From Delphinus delphis (Eukaryota > Chordata > Mammalia > Artiodactyla > Delphinidae): a DNA stretch of 64,000 bases. This document shows positions 10,640-21,660 of this stretch, piece by piece (the first letter of the stretch is position 1; every line of letters begins with the position of its first letter). The position numbers were made by a program, and so were the translations under genes. Under the pieces are notes generated by a model, which did no database searches, was not told the DNA's origin, and saw nothing but the letters and a program-made list of their open reading frames with translations. The DNA lies in assembly GCF_949987515.2 (NCBI RefSeq), contig NC_082696.1, positions 692,001 through 756,000 of the forward strand, written 5' to 3'.

Positions 10640-11690
10640 ATCTGTACACAGAAACACACACTGTTATGTAAATAAGATAGTATCACAGGTGAAGTTTCTA
10701 TCATGGCGGAACTTTTTTTCCCAAAAGCCTGTTTTTGGCGTCTTGTCTTTCTCCTTCAACCTCCCCACCCCCACACCAGACCGTCAGTATAAGCCATGGG
10801 GGCGTGTCTTCCAGATTTTCGCCTTGTTCCAATGAGAAGCACACGTGTTCATGTACACGTATGCAACTGCAAGTGTATCATTGTTGAAAAGATTGAATAA
10901 CATTATGTAATTTTACCTCGTCTTTGTTTTTCTCACTTAAGCATATGTTCCAAGTCAGCTGGTACCAATCTCATCATCTTCACAACAGCTACAAAATAGT
11001 CCACGACATGACCGTACCACAACCAATGAGCTTCAACTCTGTTTCCTCTGCGGGGAGAGGGCGTTGCAAAGAGGGCGGTAAGCATCCTTGTAGGCCTGCT
11101 TTCCGCACACGTGTCCTCCCATGTGGAACGCAGAGCGTGAATTCCTGGGTGCGCAGAGATTTTCTTCTTCACTAGGTGGTACCAGATGCCTTTCCCCAAA
11201 GGCTGTAACTATTCACATTTCTACCACCTCCTCCCCAGCAGTGACTATCACTCTTTTTAATTGATGTCTGTGGATTGATATCTCCCGGTTCCTTTAATTA
11301 GCATTTTCTGAATCTCATTAGTGTTCTTCTAGATTTGTCTTTCCGTTAATCACTGTTCATATCCTTTCTTTCTATTGGGTTATCTTTAGCTAATCAATTT
11401 GTTAAATCTCTCCACAGATTATACCTTATTGTAGGTTAGCCCTTTTTCTCTCGTAACTTTGCAAATATCTTCTCGTGTTCGCCGGTTGACTTCGATTAAG
11501 GTATCTTCATCTCTTCTCTGTAGGAAGTTACCATCTGACACGGAAACTCTCCCGACCCCTAGGTTGTACAGAAGGCCTTCTAAGTATTCTTCTAAAAGGT
11601 TTGTTGCATTTTTACAGTTGTCTTTCCTCCATGGCATTTATTAAATTAGTCTTTCACCATTGCATTGAAAGTGTGGCTCTGCTGTGCATG
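10640..11690 (-). mobile_element. Ancient L1M-type LINE 3' region, antisense
   Basis: A degenerate but ordered match to the reverse complement of older mammalian L1 (L1M/L1ME-like) 3' sequence runs through this interval. Landmarks are 'tttctcacttaagcatatgttcc' (10930s), 'ctacaaaatagtccacgacatg' (about 10990), 'gagattttcttcttcactaggtggtaccag', 'ctaccacctcctccccagcagtg' (11220s), 'ctttttaattgatgtctgtgga', 'tttaattagcattttctgaat', 'gttcatatcctttctttctattgggtt' (11350s), 'gcaaatatcttctcg' and 'ggttgtacagaaggccttctaagtattcttctaaaagg' (11560s). It has no intact frame. This family predates or dates from early placental evolution. Confidence 0.75.
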
Positions 11691-12689
11691 AAATGCCCAT
11701 CTCTCTTGGGATCTGTTTCTGGGCTCTTTGTTGTGTCTCACAGGCCTGTGTGTCCGCGTGTCCTGGTGTAGCCCGGGACGTGGAGACCCCGGGGAGGTTT
11801 CCCTCCACCCCCAGGTGTCCCAGGGTGCTCAGATTCCGTAGCCTGTAGGTGGCTCTCAGACCCACACGCCCCAGCTGGGACAGCCTAACTTCTTTGATTT
11901 TCCAAACAAAACCATGAAGTCGATTTAGATACCCTGTTTCAGAGACGACAGAACTAAGACTCCGGGAGTTAGAAGAAGCCCAGGGCTCCCGGGCACCCTT
12001 GTTTTCTACCCCACCTCCCCGCTTTGGGTTGTGTGCCTGTGTGTGTCTCACTGAGTCCTGACTCTCAGGTCCAGCTCAAGAGAAGGGTGATCTCCCGCCC
12101 AGACCCGGAGGCCTCCCCACTGCCCCTGCTCCCTTCCGCATGCCCTACAGCACAGGACAGTCTCTGACCTGCTCCCCGCAGTGAGACCCACGGCTCTGCA
12201 GGGCTGCACTGGCAAGGGACCTGGGACAGTCACCTTGCAGCAGGCCTGGGGGATGCAGCGGGGTCTCCCTGGGGTGCGCTGGGGACCCCGGTGGACCGGG
12301 CCCCCCATCCCGGCCCTGAGAAGGTTCTGAAGTACTGCCAGCTACTGGCTTTGGGCTGGCAGACTTTCCCCGAGAAAAGCTCTCCACACAGACCCGCCCT
12401 GGACCCCACATGCCTCCTGCTGGCAGCTGGCCCACTGCTGCAGGGTCAGTGGACCCGCTGCACGGGTGTGGGCAAACCCGCTTGTCAGGCAGAGAACTTG
12501 CCGCGAGGCGGTTTGTGAAATAAAAGTTGCCCTAAACCTGCAGGCGGGGTCCTGATGCACTCAATGCCCTGCCGGCTCTTCTCTCAAAACCTGTTACCTG
12601 GTCTTTAAGTTGCTGACAAATGACACATAAACTGGCCGGTGACTTCCTTTGTTAGGGATTCTCTTTCCGCCACCTGGTTTCCGATCTGC
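11691..12689. other. GC-rich unique DNA, no gene recognised
   Basis: Open frames of up to 136 codons lie on the minus strand and of 75 codons on plus. Their composition (Pro, Arg, Gly, Ser) and mutual overlap suggest chance. No repeat or splice-bounded exon was recognised. Confidence 0.5.
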
Positions 12690-12739
12690 TCCCTGCACCG
12701 CAGGTGGAATCATCCTAGTGTCTTCGGGACCCCACTCCA

Positions 12740-12849
12740 GCGCGGCCACTATTGTTTTTGAAGTTGTAGGCAAGTCACCTCTTCTGGGGTCTGTTCCTCT
12801 TTGTTAAATGAGACAAATACCAATTACTAATATCTTACTGTGGGCCGTG
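12740..12849 (+). repeat. MIR-like remnant, copy 1 of a local duplication
   Basis: The part 'ttgtaggcaagtcacctcttctggggtctgttcctctttgttaaatgag' resembles the MIR stretch 'gggcaagttacttaacctctctgtgcctcagtttcctcatctgtaaaatggg'. Positions 12775-12849 are about 88% identical to 14608-14681 by hand alignment (9 differences in 75 columns). The two share changes away from MIR, such as TTTGTTAAATGAG and ACAAATACCAAT in comparable places. Confidence 0.6.
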
Positions 12850-12929
12850 TTCCCAAACTGCTCACGGGAGCCCATCTGTACCTTTCCTGACGGTAACTTA
12901 AATTCAACAATTACTCTGTGTACATTGGT

Positions 12930-13065
12930 TCACATCTGTCTCTCCCATTGTACTTTAGCTCCAGGAAGGAAGGAGCTGTTTGTCCGACCCCGACCTTTCC
13001 AACACCTGGGAAAGTCTGGGCACCTGGAAAGGCCCTAGTCTCTGAATCAGCCGCTGAATCCAGGA
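12930..13065 (+). repeat. L2 LINE 3'-end remnant
   Basis: 'tctctcccattgtactttagctccaggaaggaaggagctg' followed by 'tccaacacctgggaaagtctgggcacctggaaaggccctagtc' and 'gctgaatcc' matches the L2 3' order: 'ctcccccactagactgtgagctccatgagggcagggac ... cccagcgcctggcacagtgcctggcacatagtaggcgctcaataa ... tgaatga'. It is a decayed fossil. Confidence 0.55.
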
Positions 13066-14600
13066 AGGCAGGACCGCGGGCAGCCCCGGGCATGGTGAGC
13101 GCGGCGTCCTGGCAGCCCTGCCCTCTCTGGGCTTCTGCGCTTGGCTTCCAAAGGGAGTGGGTTCCATGGGATGTTGTGGGAAACAACCTTCTCTCCCATT
13201 AAATTGTCCCAGACCTAACTGTCCCAGGAGGGCAGCGCCACGCAAGGCGGAGGCCCAGATGCAGCGTGGGCGTCCCCGCAGGTCCCGAGCTCCCTCCACA
13301 AGGCTTTGGGCTCAGGCTGTTAGTCTTAGTAGAAAAAACATAACATCCTGTCACCAAAGAAAACAGTCGATCAGAGGAGTTTCAGGACCTCCTCAGGGCA
13401 GAGGGACCAGAGCCACATGGGTCAAGTCTCCTGAAATCCCAGGTGACAAGGGAGGCACGAGGGTGGCCACCCAGGAAGCCCCCGCCTCATGTCCGAGGGC
13501 CCCTCTGGCTCACCTGAGAGTTCTCGAGGCCCCGCCCACCACCCAAAGTGTGAGCTTCCGAACGCGAGGGGCAGGTGACTTCCTGATGAGCCACCAGCAC
13601 GGACGTCCCCTGACGGGCTGCCCCAGGAGCTGAGTGACCAGCACGGACGTCCCCTGACGGGCTGTCCCGGATGCTGAACCCGGCGGGGCTGTGACCACCA
13701 CTGCAGCTGCAGACACACAGTTTCCACAGACAAAGTTTCAAGGCCTGTTTTGTTTCCCTGCACAGGAACCATCGCGCAGAGGGCCTGAGTCATATGCTGA
13801 TTACATCAAAGAGTGTTTGTCCTGGTTTGCAGCCTGTTTGGGTTAAAACCAAGATAAACTGCAACTTGGCTAAAGAGACTCACAAACACGCCAGTTTCAG
13901 TCACTTCTGCTGCGGAATGTGCGGCGCATTCAGGCCCAGCGCACCGGCCCATCCTGTCCTTATTCAGCAAATTGCTGATGGAAAAAGCAAGCTGCTGGGT
14001 GCCGGGCACTGGTCTCCACGTGTTCTCACGGTGGGAGGGCGTCCCCGCGCCTGTGAGCTCAATGCCGCCACGGTGCCTCCTGCTTCCCTCCCACCCCGGG
14101 AGCCAGGCGCGTGGCCTGGAGGGGGGCACGTGGCGGCTCCCCGACTCCCACCCCCAGGCGGCTGTGGGACCAGCAAGTCCCCGGGAAGTTAGCCCCGAGC
14201 GTGTGAAGCTTGTGCACGGCGAGGCCTGACTCAGTGCCCGTGGTGCCCCAGCTGACATCATCTGCTCGTCCAGCCGGCGCTCGTGCTCTGGGCCTGCTGG
14301 CAGGACTCACCTCCCTGCCCTCGTGGGGCCGAGGCCTCCACCCACCCTCCTGCTGTCAGCGGGGACGGCCCGCCGTTCCTGGCCGTGTGGCCCTGTCCAC
14401 AGCTGCAGCCGCCGGCCAGGGGAGACGCGGGTCTTACAAGGTGGGAGGGAGTGGGTCAGGCCCTCCCGGTGCGTCTCCCTATTTTTGGGTCCACTAATTT
14501 GGCCCCCAGTCACCTGCAAATCCATTCTCAGCAGCACCTGGACGGTGTTTGGGTCTCAGGCCATCAAAACTTGCCCCTCACACGGTGTAAGAAGCCCCTT
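13066..14600. other. GC-rich unique DNA with a small tandem duplication
   Basis: No exon was recognised. A two-copy direct repeat lies at about 13592-13671. The frames at 13157-13633 (+), 13422-13793 (-) and 13806-14261 (-) overlap one another and have chance-like composition. CpG density is moderate near 14030-14300 but below what I would call an island. Confidence 0.5.
13592..13671 (+). repeat. Two-copy tandem duplication
   Basis: A block starting 'accagcacggacgtcccctg' and continuing 'acgggctg' occurs at 13592 and again at about 13638, a period of about 46 bp, with one difference near its end (GCCCC against GTCCC). The second copy is incomplete. The near identity shows a recent local duplication. 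Confidence 0.85.
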
Positions 14601-14607
14601 CAGAGGC

Positions 14608-14681
14608 TCACCTCTTCCGGGTCTGTTTCTCTTTGTTAAATGAGGCAAATACCAATCACTGATATCTTAATGTGTGCCATG
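14608..14681 (+). repeat. MIR-like remnant, copy 2 of a local duplication
   Basis: This is the partner of 12775-12849. The similarity starts at TCACCTCTTC and ends near GCCATG. The flanking bases on either side are unrelated, so the shared unit is only about 75 bp. It could be a short dispersed duplication, or two members of one MIR-like subfamily that kept this part well. Confidence 0.55.
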
Positions 14682-15840
14682 GGTCCCTGGCACATTTCGG
14701 GGGTACAGTCACGGCCCCCAGGAAGCGTAGACGCAGGAGGGGAAGGGAGGTGTTAAGCTCCCACCCCCGGGGCAGGACCTGGGGGCCGGGCACGCTCCTC
14801 CCACACCCCATGGCCCGGCATCATGGCTTTTCTTCAGACGTTCGCCCCTTCATCTGTTCAACGGTCACTGCAGCGGTAACTCACAAGGGCCCCCAGGCGG
14901 GCCCTGCTCTGGGAATTACGGAGGCTGCGGGTTAGAACCACCGGGCAGACGTCCTCACGGTTGGGGGCTGTGTTCTCCAGGGGACTGGGGCCCTGGGACA
15001 AACTGGAGAAACGTGCAGCCTGAGGGGACAGGAGCAGAGGACAAGCGGGAACCGGAGGGGACGGGAAGGCGAAGGCCCTGGACGCTGAGGAGATGGGGTG
15101 CCAATCCCGCACCCTCGCCGAGCTCCACCATCCAGAGCTCAGTGCCACGTGGGGCGGCGTCCCATGGGCTCCGGCACAGGCGCCTGGAGGCTGGGGCTGC
15201 GAGCGGTGTGCAAGGGTCAGGAGGGGATCCTGCAGGAGTGAGCTTGACCGGTGGCCATCCCCAGCTGGGGATTCTCTGAGTGTCTGAAGATCAGAGCTCT
15301 GAGAAATGGCTCTAACAAGGTGAGGAGGACGGAGGGGTCCACCACATCCAGAGACGCTGCCCACGCCCCCGTCTGCAAAGTGAGCCCCCGCTCACCTCCG
15401 TCCCAGCCCAGCGCCGCCACCTCCCCTTCCATGTGAGGGAATGGCACACGCTCTTCCTTAGAGGACATTTCCAAGGTCACATGGGCCATCCCTCCAAATT
15501 CTCCACTCTTTCTACCACAGCCCCACAGTCCTGGTTGAAAACTCTCCCTGAAGAAGCTGTTTCCCTTTCTGAAGACTCTGATAGCTAGAAAGTTCTTGTG
15601 GTTTCTGTCTGCAGGTCTTGGTTATACCTCTTGGGATGCTACAAAAGAAATGTAATTCCTCTCTCACACGGGAGCCTTTAAAATTTGAGAATCCCTAGTG
15701 TTGAGCGTCACAGATAAACCAACATCCATGGAGAATCTGATTTGTGCAAATGCTGGAGGGACCAGAAGGAGTAAGGCATCATCCCCTCAATTCCAAGACT
15801 CGGAGCAGAGCCCGTGGCCTTCAGATACACTGATGATTGG
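14682..15840. other. GC-rich unique DNA, possible L2 trace
   Basis: 'tcatctgttcaacggtcactgcagcgg ... gggccctgctctggg' at about 14848-14920 weakly recalls the L2-type 'attcattcaacaaatatttattgagc ... ccaggcactgttctagg' series. The 168-codon minus frame at 14858-15364 has no recognisable domain. The sequence turns AT-richer after 15540. Confidence 0.45.
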
Positions 15841-15854
15841 GAATAATACTAAGA

Positions 15855-15946
15855 GTGATGATGGATAGGTAGGTAGTTGATAGATGAATAGATAAATAGA
15901 TACACAAACAGATAAGTAGTTTATAGATGATAGATGATAGATAGAT

Positions 15947-15978
<32 letters not shown>

Positions 15979-16460
15979 TAGATGATTGATAGGTAGATAT
16001 AGATGATAGGTAGATAGATATAGATAGATAGATAGATATAGATGATATATAGGTCGATATAGATGATTGATAGGTAGATATAGATGATAGGTAGATAGAT
16101 AGAGATGATAGATAGGTAGATATAGATGATTGATAGATAGGTAGATATAGACGATAGGTAGATAGATATAGATAGATAGATAGAGATGATATATAGGTCG
16201 ATATAGATGATTGATAGGTAGATATAGATGATAGGTAGATAGATATAGATAGATAGATAGATATAGATGATAGGTAGATATAGATGATAAATAGATACAT
16301 TGATAGATAGGTGATAGGTGTATCCACAGATGATGGATGGATAGATGATGATGGTGGATAGATAGGTACATAGGCAGATGATAGATAAATAGAAAATTGA
16401 GAATTATGATTGATGGATGATAGATGATTGATAGATGATAGGTAGATAAACGGATAATAG
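15855..16460. repeat. GATA/GATG tetranucleotide array with higher-order period
   Basis: About 600 bp are made of TAGA/GATA units mixed with TAGATGATAGG, GATTGATAGG and GGTCGATATAGATG variants. A block beginning 'gatgatatataggtcgatat' occurs at 16041 and 16185, exactly 144 bp apart, with matching sequence after it. A related partial block occurs near 15980. This shows amplification of a longer unit, not only slippage of 4 bp. Minus-strand frames of 225 and 168 codons (Ile/Tyr/Leu/Ser-rich) are products of the repeat. Confidence 0.95.
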
Positions 16461-17090
16461 ACACAGATGGGCTTTGTTTGAAAACAACGCTGAAGGGTTA
16501 AAGGAGGTCGTGTCAGGTCTATCGTAGCCCATTTGTGGTACTGGCAGCAGTGTCGGGGGGGCTCTCCTGGGCTCCTGCCAGAGGATCACCCTGAGGGTGG
16601 GCTCCTGGGGGTGGGGCCCTGGCCCTGGGGGACCCCCCAAGGGCAGCAAGTCTCCCTGTAGCTGCCCACCTCTGGGTCACGTGGCCTTCCGCACTGGCTC
16701 CCGGCCCTCCTAAGACCTTGGCAAGTAATTCCCCACTTAAGGGATTCTCTTCAAATATCCAGGTTTACTTTTGTTTCTCTGATTTTCACAGCAAAGGGAG
16801 AGAGTATTTGAAAGAGGGTGTTGACAGCAAGGTCAGATGCTACTGAGGGTTGAGAAGAGCCACTGGATTTGGCAACAGGAGGTGTCTGGGACTTTAGCCA
16901 GAGTGGTTTCAGTGGTGGCGGGAGGTGTAGACGGAGGTGCTGCTGTGGGTCGGGGGGAAGAAGAGGCTGGGCGGGGACAGGCCAGCCCTTCAGACGTGTT
17001 TTACGTTGTCTTCTGTGAAGTGGAGGAAGGAGGTGGGGATGTGATCAGAGGAAAGCTTCTGGCCTGTGTTGCCTTGTGTTGTTTTTAGAC
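16461..17090. other. Unique DNA with an unresolved repeat-like block
   Basis: The block at about 16795-17050 ('ggtcagatgctactgagggttgagaagagccactggatttggcaac', then 'gtggtttcagtggtgg') resembles a dispersed mammalian repeat sequence whose family I cannot name with confidence. No exon was recognised. A pyrimidine tract ending in AG (gttgtttttag) precedes the CpG-rich region at 17091, but no coding frame follows that I can support. Confidence 0.35.
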
Positions 17091-17500
17091 AGCGACTTTG
17101 GAGCTGGAGTCCGCGGGGCGCTGGGGGCGGGCAGCGGCCTGAGGAGGGTGGAGGTGGAGACGGCTTTGCTCGGGGGCCCCGCGGCCGCCGCGGGAGGTTT
17201 GAGGGGGGAGAGGGCGCTGCCTGCTGCTGGCCTGTGCACCGCGTTGAGGCCACCGCGTGGACACCCAAGGGGCGCCGTCCACACGTCAGGCGGAGGGACC
17301 GGGGACGCTCGCTCCAGGTCAGCAGGCGGCCTGGGTGGAGTCACCGTCCAGCTCACGGCTCAGGCGACGCAGCTGACCCCCGGCCTCCAGGCACGAGCTC
17401 CCGGCCCCGTAAGAGCAGGACAGGCCTGGAGCTGGGCCCAAGGCAGCGTCCAGAGCCTCCTGGGCCGAGCCACCTCCGTCGGGGCTCCCAGTCGGGCTCC
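17091..17500. promoter_or_regulatory. CpG island without a recognised gene
   Basis: A hand count gives about 31 CpG in 17091-17400, near 10 per 100 bp, in sequence that is roughly 70% G+C. Most of this window has far fewer CpG because of deamination. Unmethylated promoters often look like this, but GC-rich repeat-free DNA near chromosome ends can too. Overlapping frames of 208 codons (+) and 103 codons (-) cross it. None has a recognisable domain, so no transcript is proposed. Confidence 0.5.
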
Positions 17501-18285
17501 TGGCAGAAGTCTGGGCTAGACCGCCTTTCCTGCCAGCACACCCCCGCCCGCACAAGCTTCTCTGAGAGGCAGCTGAGCAGCCCCGATGGGACGACCTCAG
17601 AGCCCCTGGACACCCTCTGCCCTTGCCCGCGCTCAAGGGCAGCCACCGCTGGGTTCCTGCAGCCGCACTCAGGACGCAGGTCCCTGGGCTGAGCCCTCAG
17701 CCCCTGAGAAGGGAGGCCGTGGCCTGCAGCTCGCAGCCCTGGAGCCTCGCGGGCTCGTGTCGTGAGACCAGTTCCACGCTCTGCACTGACACGGGGAGGA
17801 GGGGCTCACGGCCCGGTCGCTCCTTCCTCTGCCCAGTTGTGCGGCTCTGTGGCCCGCGCATCCCTGGAGGAGAGTGGGGGACCTCTCCCGCCTTCGCTTT
17901 AAAGCCACTGGAGCGTTTATAAGTCACACAGAACGTGTCAGGGCCTGAGAGTCCCACGCGGGCTGCTCCCGGCCGCTCAGGACCCGTGGAAGGCCGTGAG
18001 CTGAAGCACAGCCCCAGGGTCTCCGGGGAGGGCCCACGGCCAAGGTCCTGATCACGATGTGAACTCTGCCCCCCCACGGCCCCGGCAGAGCCCAGCCCTG
18101 CCCAGAGCCCACGCAGGAGTCAGAAGTCCTCACTGGGGAAGGTCCTTCCTCAGAGCGAAGGGGCATCGGCCAGCATGCTATAGCCACTTGGGGTCCCGGC
18201 TTAACTCCTGGGACCTCACGGAATGAGTCTGGTCCTTTTCCGTATGAGCTGACCATCTTCAACTTACAAATAGCTATTACATGCT
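17501..18285. other. GC-rich unique DNA, no gene recognised
   Basis: This continues the GC-rich sequence with falling CpG density. The frames at 17623-17922 (+) and 17697-18077 (-) are antisense to each other and chance-like. No repeat family was recognised. Confidence 0.5.
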
Positions 18286-18645
18286 TAGGATGGCTAGTTT
18301 ACATGGCCACTTGGCCGGGTCAAACACCCACCTAGATGTTGCTGGGAAGGTATTTTTAGAGAAGATTAACCTTCAGATCAGTCGACTTTGTGTCAGGCAG
18401 ACGACCCTCCACAACCAGGGCGGGTCGCACCCAAGCAGTTGAAGATGCTGAGAGGAACGGCTGAGGCTCCCGAGGATGAAGCGGTCCTGCCGTGAGGAGC
18501 CTCTGGACTCGAGCTGTGGCACGAGCTGACCCTGGCCTCCGCCTGCTGCGCCCCCTCCAGACCCCCCAGACCCCGTGGTCCTGTGAGCCAGTCTTTACAT
18601 AAACGTCTCCCTCTGCACATATGCTCCTGTGTTCACCCAGCGAAT
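18286..18645 (+). mobile_element. LTR-like interspersed repeat remnant
   Basis: The series 'ggatggctagtttacatggccacttggccgggtc', 'gaagattaaccttcagatcagtcgactttgtgtcaggcagacgaccctccacaa', 'gggtcgcacccaagcagttgaagatgctgagagg' and 'tcctgtgagccagtctttacataaacgtctcc' follows, in order, a well-known eutherian repeat. That repeat has 'tcaacttgactgggcc ... gagattaacatttgaatcggtagactgagtaaagcagattgccctccccaa ... catccaatc ... ttgaaggcctgaatag ... gtgagccaattccttataataaatctc'. I regard it as an LTR-type fossil but cannot name the family safely. Confidence 0.6.
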
Positions 18646-21160
18646 CACTGTTAATCTTTTATCCATGATTGTGTCTCAGGACCTATAACGTTGCCCAGCA
18701 TACAGCAGACCATCAAAACCTTGTCCGGGATGTATTTCATTAACAAAAGTCTTTGCCAGCACTATACGACGCATGGGAGACACTTCCCTGTACAGGGAAA
18801 ACATAGTCCCATCCATGAGAAACGGAGAGTGTCCTCTAGGTGCAGCGGCCACAGCTGAGCCCAGCACCCCAGGAGTTTCCTAGCAGGGAACAGAGGAGCC
18901 TATCACCTCCTTCCCTCAGGACCCTATGCATTTGGTATTTGGCCAAAGACTACGTTGGCTTCCCCAAGTTTGCAGCCCGCTGCAGATTGAACCCACTGCT
19001 ACTCCAGGGCTCAGCTCCAGCCAGACTCGGGGGGCAGCACGGGAGGGGGCGATTAGGATGCCCTGGAGCTGCAGGAGGGCATGTGGTGTCGGCAGCGGGT
19101 GTGCCGGCCTCCGGGCTCCCACGAGCACATTCTCCCTACGGCCCTACGAACGTGGTTTTCTGTCCTGCAAAGATCTTCGCCTCTTCACCTCTCTGGGCGT
19201 GATTTTCAGTCTTGACTCTCAGAGGGTTTGGGAAGAGCCGGGGTTTGGTGCGAGGTGACCCTCTGGAGTGACAGCCCGGGCAGGCGGGGCTGGGGGCCGT
19301 CTGGGGAGAGACTTCGGTTCAAATCAGTGTCTCCTTAACCCCTCCATGCCCGGGACGGCCAGGTGGAGCCCCAGACCTGGGAGAACAGGGGTAAAGCCGC
19401 CACGGCCTGGGGCGCCCAAGAGAAAACTAAACTGACCAGGGACTGAGTCTGCGCCGAGGGCCACGCCCACTGGCTGGCTCGTCCCTAAAGGCAACGTGTG
19501 GTCTCCCAGGGGGCGGACACAGCCTTGGCATCCGCAGGGGCGCCTCCCGTCCCCCAAGCCTCCCTCATGCTCTGAGGCTTCAGCAGCCAGAAGTTATTGT
19601 GGAGCAAAGAAGAAATCAAGACGTTAAGGAGAAATCCTGCGTCTTTTCTACTGAGGTACGCGCTCCCTACACAACGGAGAGCAGAAGAGGGCACCTCCAA
19701 GGCCTCCCACAAGCCTTCGGGCAGAGCGGGCCCGGGGCCAGTGCCACCCACGGAGAGGTAGGCCCCGCGGAGGCCTGAGCATCTCCCGTCTCCTGCCCAG
19801 GACCCAGGCCGCCCGTCCTCTGGCCTTGCTCCCTCGGTGCTCCCCTCGGAAAGCCCTCGGTCCGCCGAGCGCCCAGTGCCTCTGCCCATCTTTCCAGAGA
19901 ACCCAGTTCAAACCCCACCCCATAGCCAGCTACCCTGACCCTGCCCTCCCTGTAATGACCCTCAGAGGCCGCTGTGAGCGCCCCCAGGCCGTGCTGCTGT
20001 AATCGAGTCACTTCTCTGAGCCCACAGGAAGGAGGCCCCTTACGGACAGAGGCCGTCTCGTCCGGGGCTCTTGTCCTGCCAACAGCAGGCCAAGCGCAGG
20101 TCGGGGGCCAGGGATCCTAGTCCCTCCCACCACGGGCCAGCCCGTCCACCCACGCTCCCATCCCACAGCCGCCCTGACGGGACAAACAGAACTGTGGCTG
20201 GAGAGGGCGGGGAGACCATGGTGCCTTTTGCTTTCGAGTTCACAAAGGTCTGGTCACTCGAGGATGAGCGTCTTTGTGGAGGTGGACACCGGGGTCACCA
20301 GGTGTCCCCAAGCATGGGCTACGGCGTCTGAGGACCAAACACCCAGCAGCTGGGAGGCCAGCGGGCCGTGAGGTCATCCTTCTAGATGAAAGGAAGAGGC
20401 GAGGCTGGACCCCTCCAGAGGCTCAGCCTGGGCTCCCCCTTGGCCAAGCTCCCTCAGAAGACATGGGGGAACCACGTGTATCGCCCTCACCCCTCCTGGC
20501 ACAGCATCTGAGAACTCGTCCCAGCAGGAGTACGGGGCTGCACCCGCTTGAAACACCAGCCCCGTGCAGGGGCGCCTGCGGGGACCCTGGCCGTGCTCTG
20601 CACAGGGAGGGGTCTCTGTGACCTGAGTTCCCAGACCTCGCAGCCCAGGACAGCAGGGTGGGGTCACGGAGTGGCCTTGCCACCTGTGCCCTCGCTCAGC
20701 TGCACCGAGTAGCTGTGATGCTTTGCTGTCCCCAGGGGCCCGCCACGGGGGATGCCGCTTCCGGGAACTGCTTTTCAGAAATCCAGCCCGGTGTACGCTG
20801 GGAGACCAGCCGTCCACGTTCCCAGGCCTGAGACGGTCCCCCTACCCTCAGGCTGGGTGGCTGCACGACCCCAGCCATCTCATTCACCCCTTCCTTCAGG
20901 CCGTGGCTTCTAACGGCGGCAGAGCTGAGCCACAGCTAAGGAGGGAGGGGGGCCAGGAAACCCCAAAGGACACCCCAGGAGCACTGAAGGGGAGCCCTGC
21001 ACCCAGACCCCCGGCCCTGCTGGTGGGACAAGGCGGCCTCCTCACTCCCCTTCCCTGCGAGCACCTGCCTCTTGCCTCAGCAAATCCCCTCACACGCACG
21101 CACACCCATTGCTCCGCACACACACTCCCACGCTTGACACAGATGCACCTGCCTCTCCCC
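18646..21160. other. GC-rich unique DNA, no gene recognised
   Basis: No repeat or exon was recognised over 2.5 kb. Many mutually overlapping frames of 70-147 codons lie on both strands. They lack domains and splice context, and none stands out from the base composition. Confidence 0.5.
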
Positions 21161-21165
21161 TGCCC

Positions 21166-21660
21166 ATCATCTCCCCTCCTGCATCTCTCCTCCTGCATCT
21201 CTCCTCCTGCATCTCCCCTCCTGCATCTCCCCTCCTGCATCCCCCCATCATCTCCCCCACATCATCTCCCCTCCTGCATCCCCCATCATCTCCCCTCCTG
21301 CATCTCCCCTCCTGCATCCCCCCATCATCTCCCCTCCTGCATCTCTCCTCCTGCATCTCTCCTCCTGCATCTCCCCTCCTGCATCTCCCCTCCTGCATCT
21401 CCCCTCCTGCATCCCTCCATCATCTCCCCCCCATCATCTCCCCTCCTGCATCCCCCCATCATCTCCCCTCCTGCATCCCCCCATCATCTCCCCTCCTGCG
21501 TCCCCCCATCATCTCCCCTCCTGCATCTCTCCTCCTGCATCTCCCCTCCTACATCTCCCCTCCTGCATCCCCCCATCATCTCCCCTCCTGCATCCCCCCA
21601 TCATCTCCTCTCCTGCATCTCCCCTCCTGCATCTCCCCTCCTGCATCTCCCCTCCTGCAT
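21166..21660 (+). repeat. Pyrimidine-rich minisatellite, 14/25-bp units
   Basis: The basic unit is CATCTCCCCTCCTG (14 bp). It alternates irregularly with a longer form in which CATCCCCCCATCAT is inserted before CTCCCCTCCTG (25 bp). The array holds a few dozen units over about 495 bp. The plus strand is almost all C and T with periodic CA. Long frames on both strands (365 and 216 codons plus, 102 codons minus) exist only because the units carry no stops. Confidence 0.95.

Noticed and set aside
15787..16464. 225-codon minus frame rich in Ile, Tyr, Leu and Ser
   Set aside because: Translation of the GATA array.
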